NCBI GenBank assembly: GCA_015064415.1
Contig: SVSG01000013.1
Location: 1-52,199 of the forward strand
DNA from: Oscillospiraceae bacterium
GTDB lineage: Bacteria > Bacillota > Clostridia > Oscillospirales > CAG-272
Length of the DNA: 52,199 nt
Direction: 5' to 3'
The position numbers and the translations under genes are program-made. Position 1 is the stretch's first letter. Every line of letters begins with the position of its first letter. Below the pieces are notes generated by a model, which was given only the letters and a program-made list of their open reading frames with translations, had not been told where the DNA came from and made no database searches. Positions 6,914-15,116 of this stretch are shown piece after piece.

Positions 6914-8149
6914 TTACTGATAGATCGGGAACTTTTCGCAAAGGGCGATGACCTCGCGGGTCACGCGCTCCTTGGAGTTTTCAAAATCGTTCACCACGTC
7001 GGCGATCCAGCCGGCGATCAGCTCCATTTCGGGCTCTTTGAAGCCGCGGGAGGTCACGGCAGGGGTGCCGATGCGCACGCCGCTGGTGATGAAGGGGCTG
7101 CGGGGCTCGTTGGGGACGGTGTTCTTGTTGGCGGTGATGTGCACCTCGTCAAGGCGGTGCTCCAGCTCCTTGCCCGTCAGCTCCAGCCCGCGCAGGTCAA
7201 GCAGCATCAGGTGGTTGTCGGTGCCGCCCGAAACCAGATTGAGGCCTCTTGCCTTGAGGGCGCTCGCAAGTGCTGTGGCGTTCTTCACGACCTGCTCGCC
7301 GTATGCCTTGAACTCGTCGGAGAGTGCCTCGCCCAGCGCCACGGCCTTGGCGGCGATGATGTGCATCAGGGGCCCACCCTGCGTGCCGGGGAATACGGCC
7401 TTGTCGATCTGCTTTGCCAGCTCCTCGCGGCAAAGGATCATACCGCCGCGCGGGCCGCGCAGCGTTTTGTGCGTGGTGGTGGTCACCACGTCGGCATAGG
7501 GCACGGGGGAGGGGTGCACGCCTGCGGCAACAAGGCCCGCGATGTGCGCCATATCCACCATAAAGTACGCGCCGACCTCGTCCGCGATCTCGCGGAACTT
7601 GGCAAAGTCAATGATGCGCGGATACGCGCTCGCGCCCGCGAGGATCAGCTTCGGCTTGTGCTCAAGTGCCAGCGCGCGCACGGCCTCGTAGTCGATGGTC
7701 TCGGTCTCGTCGGACACGCCGTAGGGCACGATGTTGAAATACTTGCCCGAGATGTTGACGGGCGAGCCGTGGGAAAGGTGGCCGCCGTGTGCCAGATTCA
7801 TGGAAAGCACGGTGTCACCGGGGTTGAGCAGGGCAAAGAACACGGCCAGATTGGCGTTTGCGCCGCTGTGGGGCTGGACGTTCGCGTGCTCGGCGCCGAA
7901 CAGCTTTTTGGCGCGCTCACGGGCGATCTCCTCGACCTCGTCCACGTACACGCAACCGCCGTAGTAGCGCTTGCCGGGATATCCTTCCGCGTATTTGTTG
8001 GTCAGCACCGTGCCTGCGGCAAGCAGTACGGCCTTGGATACGATGTTCTCGGATGCGATCAGCTCGATGTTGTGCTGCTGACGGGAAAGCTCACGTCCGC
8101 AGGCGGCAAATACCTCGCCGTCGAATTGCTCCAATTCTTCAAAAAACAT
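6914..8149 (-). CDS. glyA: Serine hydroxymethyltransferase
   Basis: The 411-aa product has the normal length and sequence of GlyA. It interconverts serine plus tetrahydrofolate with glycine plus 5,10-methylene-tetrahydrofolate and is the main source of one-carbon units. Recognisable signatures are the N-terminal [11 protein letters not shown], the [15 protein letters not shown] substrate loop, VNISGKYF, the DMAHIAGL segment, and the PLP-lysine motif [13 protein letters not shown] near residue 230. Its start is preceded by GGAGG in the 31-bp gap to the DUF445 gene, with which it is probably co-transcribed from the promoter at 9100-9128. Confidence 0.97.
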   Translation of the reverse strand: MFFEELEQFDGEVFAACGRELSRQQHNIELIASENIVSKAVLLAAGTVLTNKYAEGYPGKRYYGGCVYVDEVEEIARERAKKLFGAEHANVQPHSGANANLAVFFALLNPGDTVLSMNLAHGGHLSHGSPVNISGKYFNIVPYGVSDETETIDYEAVRALALEHKPKLILAGASAYPRIIDFAKFREIADEVGAYFMVDMAHIAGLVAAGVHPSPVPYADVVTTTTHKTLRGPRGGMILCREELAKQIDKAVFPGTQGGPLMHIIAAKAVALGEALSDEFKAYGEQVVKNATALASALKARGLNLVSGGTDNHLMLLDLRGLELTGKELEHRLDEVHITANKNTVPNEPRSPFITSGVRIGTPAVTSRGFKEPEMELIAGWIADVVNDFENSKERVTREVIALCEKFPIYQ

Positions 8150-8180
8150 GTTATTTTCCTCCCATTCGGTATTTTTAACG

Positions 8181-9071
8181 TCAGATCAGATTGATGATCG
8201 CGGTGACAAGGCCCATGATAAAGCCGATCGGTACGCCCAGCCACACAAGCGCGTTGAGCTCCTTTTTCATCACCATCAGCAAAAGGTTTTCCACCTCCTT
8301 CGGGTCCATGGCGCGCACCTTGTCCTCCACGATCTGCTCGATGTGGACGTGCGCGATCACGGCGTCGGCATAGGTCTTTACCAGCGTGCGGTAGAAATTG
8401 ACCAGCACACGCTCCAGCTTTTCGGGGTCGCTGAAAAGCTCCGCAACCGGCTTGTCCTCATATCCCTCGACTTGCTCGGCCAGGGCCTCGCGCAGCTTGA
8501 CGCGGCCGTCCGCCTCCAAAAAATCCGTGACCTTTTGCGCGATCGGCGCGGTCAGGGTGGCGATCAGCTGGTCGCTGACGAACATTTTGAGCAGCGGATT
8601 GCTGTTGGTGTAGGCGTTCACGGCCTCGGTGGCCTCGCGGTGGATGATCTCGCCAAGGTCCATGGCAAGGATCCCCTGCAGGATGCGGTCCGTCATAAAA
8701 TCCAGTACGATGTCGCGGCCGCGGCCGTATTTTTCCTCGCCCAGTACCTCGGTACCCACCTGATGGATGGAGGGCAGGGCGATCACCGTTTTGGCCACGG
8801 TGCGGGAAACGGCGTCCGAGCAAAGCGACTCCTTGAGGTCCTCCTTGCGCACCAGCATTTCGCTGATCATTTTGCCCAGCGCCTTGCCAAGGGCGCCCTG
8901 GCGGCGCGGGATGACACCGGGGGTGAAGGGCACGTGCCACTTCCCGATGTAGAGTGCCTTGCGCGGGCGGAAGAGCATCTTGACGGCGATCCAGTTGGTG
9001 AAGTAGCCGATCAAGGCGCCGATCGCGGGGCCCATGAAAAATTGTAACCATTCCATAAAGGTTTGCGGCAT
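8181..9071 (-). CDS. DUF445 family membrane protein
   Basis: The 296-aa product begins [10 protein letters not shown]; a TTG six codons upstream is possible but sits inside the GAAAGGGGGG ribosome binding site, so the ATG is chosen. Residues 10-30 ([20 protein letters not shown]) form a membrane segment followed by the family hallmark FRP....[13 protein letters not shown], and a second membrane segment lies at the very C-terminus ([18 protein letters not shown]). The region between is a long, probably elongated helical domain. Members of this family (B. subtilis YheB relatives) have no settled function. First gene of an operon with glyA. Confidence 0.85.
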   Translation of the reverse strand: MPQTFMEWLQFFMGPAIGALIGYFTNWIAVKMLFRPRKALYIGKWHVPFTPGVIPRRQGALGKALGKMISEMLVRKEDLKESLCSDAVSRTVAKTVIALPSIHQVGTEVLGEEKYGRGRDIVLDFMTDRILQGILAMDLGEIIHREATEAVNAYTNSNPLLKMFVSDQLIATLTAPIAQKVTDFLEADGRVKLREALAEQVEGYEDKPVAELFSDPEKLERVLVNFYRTLVKTYADAVIAHVHIEQIVEDKVRAMDPKEVENLLLMVMKKELNALVWLGVPIGFIMGLVTAIINLI

Positions 9072-9099
9072 AGGTGTCCCCCCTTTCAAATCTTATAAT

Positions 9100-9128
9100 A
9101 TTTTATCATAAATATAAAAGAAAATCAA
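9100..9128 (-). promoter_or_regulatory. Sigma-A type promoter of the DUF445-glyA operon
   Basis: On the minus strand TTGATT (9123-9128), a 17-bp AT-rich spacer, and TAAAAT (9100-9105). It lies 29 bp upstream of the DUF445 start and back to back with the exporter promoter. Confidence 0.7.
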
Positions 9129-9157
9129 TAGAAGGGCAAAAAAACACCCCGAAAAAC

Positions 9158-9186
9158 TTGAAACTCGGGGGGAAATATGATACAAT
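9158..9186 (+). promoter_or_regulatory. Sigma-A type promoter of the ABC exporter operon
   Basis: TTGAAA (9158-9163), 17-bp spacer, TACAAT (9181-9186). Transcription would begin near 9193, just past the ATG at 9190, which supports choosing the GTG at 9220 as the true start of the first exporter gene. Confidence 0.8.
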
Positions 9187-9219
9187 AAGATGAATATGTG
9201 TCGAAAGGGGGAAAATACC

Positions 9220-10938
9220 GTGAAAATGCTGTTGCGCTATTTGCGCCCGTCCTTTCGAGTGATGTCCTTTGGTCTCACGGTCAAGGTGCTTGCCACCTTG
9301 CTGGAGCTGATGCTCCCCTATATTTTAAGTCACATTTTGGACGTGGTGGTGCCGCGGCACAGCGTGTGGCAGATCCTTTTGTGGGGCGGGGCAATGCTGC
9401 TGGCGGCGCTGGGCGCCTATTTCGGCAACGTCATTGCCAACCGCAACGCCGCGCGGGTGGCGCGTGACACCTCGCGTCGCATCCGTCACGATCTGTTCCA
9501 CGCCACCATGCACCTCTCGGCGCGGGATACCGACCGCTTCACCATCCCGTCGCTGGAGTCGCGTCTGACCTCGGATACCTACAACGTGCATCACTTCATC
9601 GGCATGATGCAGCGCATTGGCGTGCGCGCGCCGATGCTGCTGCTCGGCGGCATGGTGATCACCTTGTTTTTGGACTGGAGATTGGCGCTGATCATGCTGG
9701 CCATTTTGCCCTTGATCGGGATCTCCGTTTTTGTGATCGCGCGGCGCGGCCTGCCGCTTTACGCCAAAACGCAAAGCGCCGTGGACGGCATGGTGCGCGT
9801 GGTGCGCGAGGACTGTCAGGGCGTGCGCGTGGTGAAGGCCCTTTCCCGCGAGGCATACGAGGCCGAGCGCTTTGACGGGGCAAACCGCGCCCTTGTCGGC
9901 GCGGAGCGCCGCGCAGGCGTGCTGATGGCGGCCTCTCAGCCCTTGATGAGCGTGCTGTTGCACGTGGGGCTCTCGCTTGTGATCGGGCTTGGTGCCGTGT
10001 TCGTGCAGGGCGGCTTTTCCGCGCCCGGGCGCATCATCGCCTTCATGCAATACTTCACGCTGATGTCCACCGCAATGTCGATCGTCACGCGCATTTTCGC
10101 GCAGTACAGCAAGTGCATGGCCTCGGCCTCCCGCATCGGGGAGGTCATCGACACCTATGCGAACACCCGAGACACCGACGTGCGGGGGGCGTGCGACGAG
10201 CGCGCACCGCATATCGTCTTTGAAAACGTCAGCTTTTCCTATAACGGGCGGCGCGACAACCTCAAAAATATCAGCTTTTCCTTGCCGCGCGGCGGCACGC
10301 TGGGCGTGATCGGTGTGACGGGCTCGGGCAAGACCACCCTCACGCGGCTTCTGATGCGCTTTTACGATGCGGATCGGGGGCGCGTGCTGGTGGCGGGGCG
10401 CGACGTGCGCGACTACGATGAAAAGGATCTGCGCGCGCGTTTCGGCATCGTGATGCAGAACGATTTTATCTATGCCGACACCGTGGCGGAGAATATCCGC
10501 TTCGGGCGCGAGATCCCGGACGAGCAGATCCGCCGCGCGGCGCACTTGGCACAGGCCGCAGAGTTTATCGAGCAATTTCCCGAAAAATACGAGCATCCCC
10601 TGACCTCCAAGGGCACCAACGTGTCGGGCGGCCAGCGGCAACGGTTGCTGATCGCGCGCGCTCTTGCGGGCGAGCCGGAAATTCTGATTCTGGATGATGC
10701 TTCCTCGGCGCTGGATTACCGAACGGACGCCAATTTGCGCGCCGCCATCAAAACGCAGACGCATACCACCACCGTTGTGGTGGCACAGCGTGTCAGCTCC
10801 GTGATGCACGCCGACCTCATCCTTGTGATGGAGGAGGGCGCCGTGATCGCCGCGGGCACACACGAGGAGCTGCTTGCCACCTGCTCCACCTACCGCGAGA
10901 TCAGCGAGTCGCAGATGGGAGGTGCTTTCCTTGAATAA
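9220..10938 (+). CDS. ABC exporter half-transporter, degenerate-site subunit
   Basis: The 572-aa product is a type IV (former type I) ABC exporter half: six membrane helices in residues 1-310, then a nucleotide-binding domain. The Walker A is GVTGSGKTT (near 366), the signature NVSGGQRQRL (near 468), but the Walker B reads ILILDDASSALD with Asp in the catalytic Glu position, and the switch His is Gln (VVAQRVSSV). These are the marks of the non-hydrolysing site of heterodimeric exporters such as TM287/288 and BmrCD. The GTG start has AAAGGGGG eight bases upstream; earlier in-frame ATG codons lie at the predicted transcription start. The next gene overlaps it by 8 bp. Substrate unknown (drug, lipid or peptide). 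Confidence 0.9.
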   Translation: MKMLLRYLRPSFRVMSFGLTVKVLATLLELMLPYILSHILDVVVPRHSVWQILLWGGAMLLAALGAYFGNVIANRNAARVARDTSRRIRHDLFHATMHLSARDTDRFTIPSLESRLTSDTYNVHHFIGMMQRIGVRAPMLLLGGMVITLFLDWRLALIMLAILPLIGISVFVIARRGLPLYAKTQSAVDGMVRVVREDCQGVRVVKALSREAYEAERFDGANRALVGAERRAGVLMAASQPLMSVLLHVGLSLVIGLGAVFVQGGFSAPGRIIAFMQYFTLMSTAMSIVTRIFAQYSKCMASASRIGEVIDTYANTRDTDVRGACDERAPHIVFENVSFSYNGRRDNLKNISFSLPRGGTLGVIGVTGSGKTTLTRLLMRFYDADRGRVLVAGRDVRDYDEKDLRARFGIVMQNDFIYADTVAENIRFGREIPDEQIRRAAHLAQAAEFIEQFPEKYEHPLTSKGTNVSGGQRQRLLIARALAGEPEILILDDASSALDYRTDANLRAAIKTQTHTTTVVVAQRVSSVMHADLILVMEEGAVIAAGTHEELLATCSTYREISESQMGGAFLE

Positions 10939-12787
10939 CTTCGGATTTGGCGGGGGCGGCGGCGGAATGGGCAATTCCCGCTCGCTGAACAACCCCATGC
11001 AGGACAGAGCCCAGAGCAAGGAGGAGAAAAAGGCCGTCCTCCTGCGCATGGGAAAATACCTGTTTTCTCACCCCGTTATGGTACTTTTGGCACTTTTTTT
11101 GATGCTTTCCTCCAACCTGCTCGCGCTTGCCGCGCCCAAGATCTCGGCGCTTGCGATCGACCTCATCGAGCGAGGGGCGGGCAACGTGGAGCTGCAAAAG
11201 GTCTTTTTCTACGTGGTGCTGCTTTTGATCTGTTACACGGTCTCGGCCCTGCTTTCCTATGCGTTGGCCGTGCTGATGGTGCACCTGAGCCAGAAGATCA
11301 TTTACACCTTGCGCCGTGAGGTGTTCGAGCACCTTGCCACCCTGCCCGTCGGCTATTTCGACACGCACCAGACGGGCGACATCATCAGCCGCATTTCCTA
11401 TGATATCGATACGCTGAACGCCTCGCTCTCGCACGATCTGCTGCAGATCTGCGCCAGCACGGTCACCGTGGTGGGTGCGCTCGGCATGATGCTTTCCATC
11501 TCCCCCGTGCTTGTGCTGGTGTTTGCCGTTACGGTGCCCGCCTCGCTTTTGTTCACGCGCTACAAATCCCGTCGCGTGCGCCCGCTGTTCAAAAACCGCT
11601 CGATGAAGCTGGGCGCGCTCAACGGCTACGCCGAGGAGATGCTGTCGGGACAGCGCACCGTTCGCGCCTACTCGCGCGAGGATGTGATCCTTTCCCGCTT
11701 TGATACGCGCAATGACGAGGCGGTCGAGGCCTACTACCGTGCCGACTGGTACGGTGCGATGATCGGCCCCGCCGTCAATCTGATCAATAATTTCTCTATC
11801 GCGCTGATCACCGTGTTCGGCGGTATTCTGTATATGCTGACGGATGCGGGCGCGGCGCTTCCCGCCGTGATGACGATGTCGCTTGGCGGTGTTTCCGCCT
11901 TCGTGCAGTACTCGCGCCGCTTCGCGGGCCCCATCAACGAAATGGCCAATATCGTGCACGAGCTGCAATCGGGCATGGCCGCCGCCGAGCGTGTGTTCCG
12001 CCTTCTGGATGAGGAGAGCGAGCCCGCGGACAAGCAGGATGCCACGGTGCTTGCAAACGTGCAGGGCAAGGTGGATTTTGAGGGGGTGGATTTCGGATAT
12101 ACCCCCGAACGGGTCATTTTAAAGGAGCTTTCCCTTGCGGTGTGCCCCGGTATGACGGTGGCGATCGTCGGCCCCACGGGCGCGGGAAAGACCACCATCA
12201 TCAACCTTTTGATGCGCTTTTATGACGTCAATCGCGGCCAGATCCGTCTGGACGGTACCGAGCTGCGGGACGCGACGCGCCATTCGTTGCGCGCGGCATA
12301 TACGATGGTGCTGCAGGATACGTGGCTGTTTTACGGCACGATCTTGGAAAATATTACCTACGGACGCGAGGACGCCACGCGCGAGCAGGCGATCGCCGCC
12401 GCCAAGGCCGCCCATATCCATGAATTTATCGAGGCGTTGCCGCAAGGGTACGATACCGTGCTCTCGGACGACGGCGTGAATATCTCCAAGGGGCAAAAGC
12501 AGATGATCACCATCGCGCGCGCGATGCTGTCGGATGCGCCGATGCTGATTCTGGACGAGGCGACCTCCAACGTCGACTCGCGCACCGAGCAGCAGATCCA
12601 GACCGCCATGCAAAAGCTGATGTGCGGCCGCACCTCCTTCGTGATCGCGCACCGTCTGTCCACCATCCAGAACGCCGACGTCATTCTGGTGCTGAAGGAC
12701 GGCCGCGTCATCGAGTCCGGCACCCACGGCGAGCTGTTGCAAAAGGGCGGCTTCTACGCCTCACTTTATAACTCGCAGTTTTCTTAA
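10931..12787 (+). CDS. ABC exporter half-transporter, catalytic-site partner
   Basis: The 618-aa product starts at a TTG (10931) inside the end of the previous gene; GGGAGG lies 8 bases upstream and the longer open frame is just the overlap. A Gly/Asn-rich cytosolic N-terminus (NNFGFGGGGGGMGN) precedes six membrane helices and an ATPase domain. Walker A GPTGAGKTT (near 414), Walker B LILDEATSNVD with the catalytic Glu, and switch AHRLSTIQ are canonical, but the signature is NISKGQKQM instead of SGGQ. Together with the degenerate Walker B of its partner this gives one active and one inactive ATP site, as known for heterodimeric exporters. Confidence 0.9.
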   Translation: MNNFGFGGGGGGMGNSRSLNNPMQDRAQSKEEKKAVLLRMGKYLFSHPVMVLLALFLMLSSNLLALAAPKISALAIDLIERGAGNVELQKVFFYVVLLLICYTVSALLSYALAVLMVHLSQKIIYTLRREVFEHLATLPVGYFDTHQTGDIISRISYDIDTLNASLSHDLLQICASTVTVVGALGMMLSISPVLVLVFAVTVPASLLFTRYKSRRVRPLFKNRSMKLGALNGYAEEMLSGQRTVRAYSREDVILSRFDTRNDEAVEAYYRADWYGAMIGPAVNLINNFSIALITVFGGILYMLTDAGAALPAVMTMSLGGVSAFVQYSRRFAGPINEMANIVHELQSGMAAAERVFRLLDEESEPADKQDATVLANVQGKVDFEGVDFGYTPERVILKELSLAVCPGMTVAIVGPTGAGKTTIINLLMRFYDVNRGQIRLDGTELRDATRHSLRAAYTMVLQDTWLFYGTILENITYGREDATREQAIAAAKAAHIHEFIEALPQGYDTVLSDDGVNISKGQKQMITIARAMLSDAPMLILDEATSNVDSRTEQQIQTAMQKLMCGRTSFVIAHRLSTIQNADVILVLKDGRVIESGTHGELLQKGGFYASLYNSQFS

Positions 12788-12855
12788 AGGGTGAAGAATT
12801 TTTCTTTTAAAGAAGCCCGATTTGCACAAATCGTTTGCCGAAAGGAGGGCACCGG

Positions 12856-14289
12856 ATGAAAATCGTATTATTTGCCCTCAACGGCTCTTATGCGCATAGC
12901 GCCCTGTCGGTGCGCTGCCTTGCCACCGCGCTTTTGGCGGCGGGCTATGAAAGCGAGATCATCGAGGGGAATTTGCGCGATCGCACGCGTGCGCTTCTTG
13001 CCGCGTTGGTCGAAAAACACGCGGACGTATACGGCTTTTCCTGTTATATCTGGAATATCGACGAGATGCTGGCGCTTGCCGCCGACCTCAAAGCGCTTCT
13101 GCCCGCGTGCCGTATCGTGCTGGGCGGGCCGGAGGTCTCCTTTGCCACCGAGCGCTTCAAGCAACTGCCCTTTGTGGATCTTGTGATCACGGGGGAGGGA
13201 GAGGAGCAAATGGTCGCGGCGGTGCGCGCCCTTGAGGCGGGAGAAACGCTTCCGCGCGTGCTGTGCGGCACGCCCGATGCGCAATTCGCCGCGCGCGGCA
13301 TCCATTACGCGAAAACTCGCCCCGTTACGCCACTCATTTACTATGAAAGCGCGCGCGGCTGCCCCTTTTCCTGCAGCTTTTGTCTGTCCTCCGCCAGCAA
13401 AGGCGTGCGCGCCAAAAGTGCCGCCAAGACCTTGGAGGAGCTGGCGGAATTGGAGCAGATCGAAGGGGATTTCACCGTAAAGCTGGTGGATCGCACCTTC
13501 AATTTTGACCGTGAGCGCGCCAAAGAGATCTGGCGCGGCCTGCTTTCAAAAAAATACACCAAATGCTATCATTTTGAGATCGCGGCGCACCTTTTGGACG
13601 AGGAATCCTTTGAGATCCTGTCGCAATTCTCCGCGGGGAAGGTACGCCTTGAGATCGGATTGCAAAGCACCAACGAAAAAACGCTCGCGGCCGTGGCGCG
13701 GCATACCGATGCCGACGCGGTGCTGGCGGCGGCGCGGCGTCTTACCGCGCAGAACGCCTGCCACGTGCATCTGGATCTGATCGCGGGCCTGCCGCATGAG
13801 GATATGGCAAGCTTTGCGCGCTCCTTTGACGCGGCATACGGTGCCTGCCACGTGTTGCAGCTCGGCTTTCTCAAATTCCTGTACGGCACCGCCATTCGCC
13901 GTGATGCCGCAACTTTTGGCGCGGTGTTTGAGGCAAAAGCCCCCTACACGGTGCTGAAAACAGACGTTTTATCCTTTGCGGACGTTTGCCGGCTACACCG
14001 CATTTCCGACCTGATGGAGCGCTTGCGCGACAGCGGCAGATTTGTGCACACGCTTTACTTTGTCCTCGCGCGCCTGCCCTCGCCCTTCGCGTTTTATGCG
14101 GAGCTTGACGCGTATCTGGAAAGCGCACTTGGCAAGGAGATCCAAAAGATCTCTCAACGGGATCTGTTCTGGCATCTTTCGCAGTTTGCCAAAAGCAGGC
14201 TGCCCGCCGACTGTCACGAGGCACTTTCCGCGCATCTGCGCGCCGACTATGCCACCGCTGAGGTGCGCCGCCCACCCAAGGGGCTTTGA
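12856..14289 (+). CDS. B12-binding-domain radical SAM protein with DUF4080 C-terminus
   Basis: The ATG at 12856 is chosen because AAAGGAGGG lies just upstream; the open frame continues to a TTG within that site. The 477-aa product has an N-terminal cobalamin-binding-like Rossmann domain (ALNGSYAHSALSVRCLA; VYGFSCYIWNID; VLGGPEVSF; ITGEGE), then the radical SAM cluster motif CPFSCSFC (about 169-176) and a TIM barrel, then the DUF4080 region. It should cleave S-adenosylmethionine with a [4Fe-4S] cluster. The substrate is unknown for this group. No typical DxHxxG cobalamin motif is evident, so B12 may not be bound. Confidence 0.85.
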   Translation: MKIVLFALNGSYAHSALSVRCLATALLAAGYESEIIEGNLRDRTRALLAALVEKHADVYGFSCYIWNIDEMLALAADLKALLPACRIVLGGPEVSFATERFKQLPFVDLVITGEGEEQMVAAVRALEAGETLPRVLCGTPDAQFAARGIHYAKTRPVTPLIYYESARGCPFSCSFCLSSASKGVRAKSAAKTLEELAELEQIEGDFTVKLVDRTFNFDRERAKEIWRGLLSKKYTKCYHFEIAAHLLDEESFEILSQFSAGKVRLEIGLQSTNEKTLAAVARHTDADAVLAAARRLTAQNACHVHLDLIAGLPHEDMASFARSFDAAYGACHVLQLGFLKFLYGTAIRRDAATFGAVFEAKAPYTVLKTDVLSFADVCRLHRISDLMERLRDSGRFVHTLYFVLARLPSPFAFYAELDAYLESALGKEIQKISQRDLFWHLSQFAKSRLPADCHEALSAHLRADYATAEVRRPPKGL

Positions 14290-14313
14290 TTTTGACCATT
14301 TCGACCATATTAG

Positions 14314-14339
14314 AAAGGAGTTGCGAGCTAACTTCTCGC
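14314..14339 (+). promoter_or_regulatory. Distant ribosome binding site with hairpin before the SDR gene
   Basis: AAAGGAG at 14314-14320 is the only Shine-Dalgarno sequence before the ATG at 14353, 32 bases away. An in-frame TAA at 14329 excludes any earlier start. GCGAG (14323-14327) and CTCGC (14335-14339) can form a 5-bp hairpin that would shorten the effective distance to about 15 bases. Confidence 0.4.
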
Positions 14340-14352
14340 CACCACCAACACT

Positions 14353-15072
14353 ATGAAAAATATTTTGATCTCCGGGGGCTCGCGCGGCATTGGCGCGGCG
14401 CTCGTCAAGGGGCTTTGCGCGGACGGACACCGCGTGGCGTTCCTGTACTATCACCACAGTGAGGCGGCAGAGCACGTCGCCGCGGAAAGCGGCGCGCTGC
14501 CGATCTGCTGTGACGTGTCCAATCCGGATGCCGTCAAGGCCGCCGTCAGCGTGGCGCGTCGGGAGTTCGGCGGCAAAATTGATGCCATCATCAACAATGC
14601 GGGCGTGTCACACATCGGGCTTTCCCGCGATATCAGCGACGACGATTGGCAGAACGTCATCAACACCAACCTGTCGGGTGCCATGTATATGACGCGCGAG
14701 GCGCAGGGCGATATGATCGCGAAAGGGTGCGGACGTATCATCAACATCGGCTCCATGTGGGGCAAAACGGGTGCCTCCTGCGAGGTGGCGTACTCCGCCT
14801 CCAAGGCGGGCCTGCGCGGGCTTACCATGGCGCTGGCCAAGGAGCTTGGCCCCAGCCACGTCACGGTCAACTGTATCGAGCCCGGATTTATTGACACCGA
14901 AATGAACAAAAGCCTGGACGAGGAAACGCGTGCCTCTCTTGTAAACGATACGCCCATCGGCCGCATCGGCACCCCCCTTGACGTGCTGGCCGCCGTGCGC
15001 TTTTTCCTGTCCGACGAGGCGGGCTTTATCACCGGCCAATGCCTTGGTGTGGACGGCGGCTTTGCGGTGTGA
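14353..15072 (+). CDS. fabG: SDR-family 3-oxoacyl-[ACP] reductase-like protein
   Basis: The 239-aa product is a classical short-chain dehydrogenase. It has the cofactor motif SGGSRGIGAAL (residues 6-16), NNAGVSHIG (about 82), the catalytic Ser (NIGSMWG, near 134) and the Tyr-Lys pair in YSASKAGLRG (about 148-157), and the C-terminal FFLSDEAGFITGQCLGVDGG typical of FabG-like enzymes. FabG reduces 3-oxoacyl-ACP with NADPH in fatty acid synthesis, but the absence of other fab genes makes another oxidoreductase role possible. The gene lies between two radical SAM genes on the same strand, all probably one transcript. Confidence 0.85.
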   Translation: MKNILISGGSRGIGAALVKGLCADGHRVAFLYYHHSEAAEHVAAESGALPICCDVSNPDAVKAAVSVARREFGGKIDAIINNAGVSHIGLSRDISDDDWQNVINTNLSGAMYMTREAQGDMIAKGCGRIINIGSMWGKTGASCEVAYSASKAGLRGLTMALAKELGPSHVTVNCIEPGFIDTEMNKSLDEETRASLVNDTPIGRIGTPLDVLAAVRFFLSDEAGFITGQCLGVDGGFAV

Positions 15073-15116
15073 TCTTCGGTGAAAAACACTTCATTTTGCA
15101 AAAAGGAGGCCTAACG

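Noticed and set aside
8150..9200. Glycine or folate-related riboswitch controlling glyA
   Set aside because: glyA is the second gene after a DUF445 gene with a 31-bp gap, and the leader between promoter and first start is only about 30 bases.
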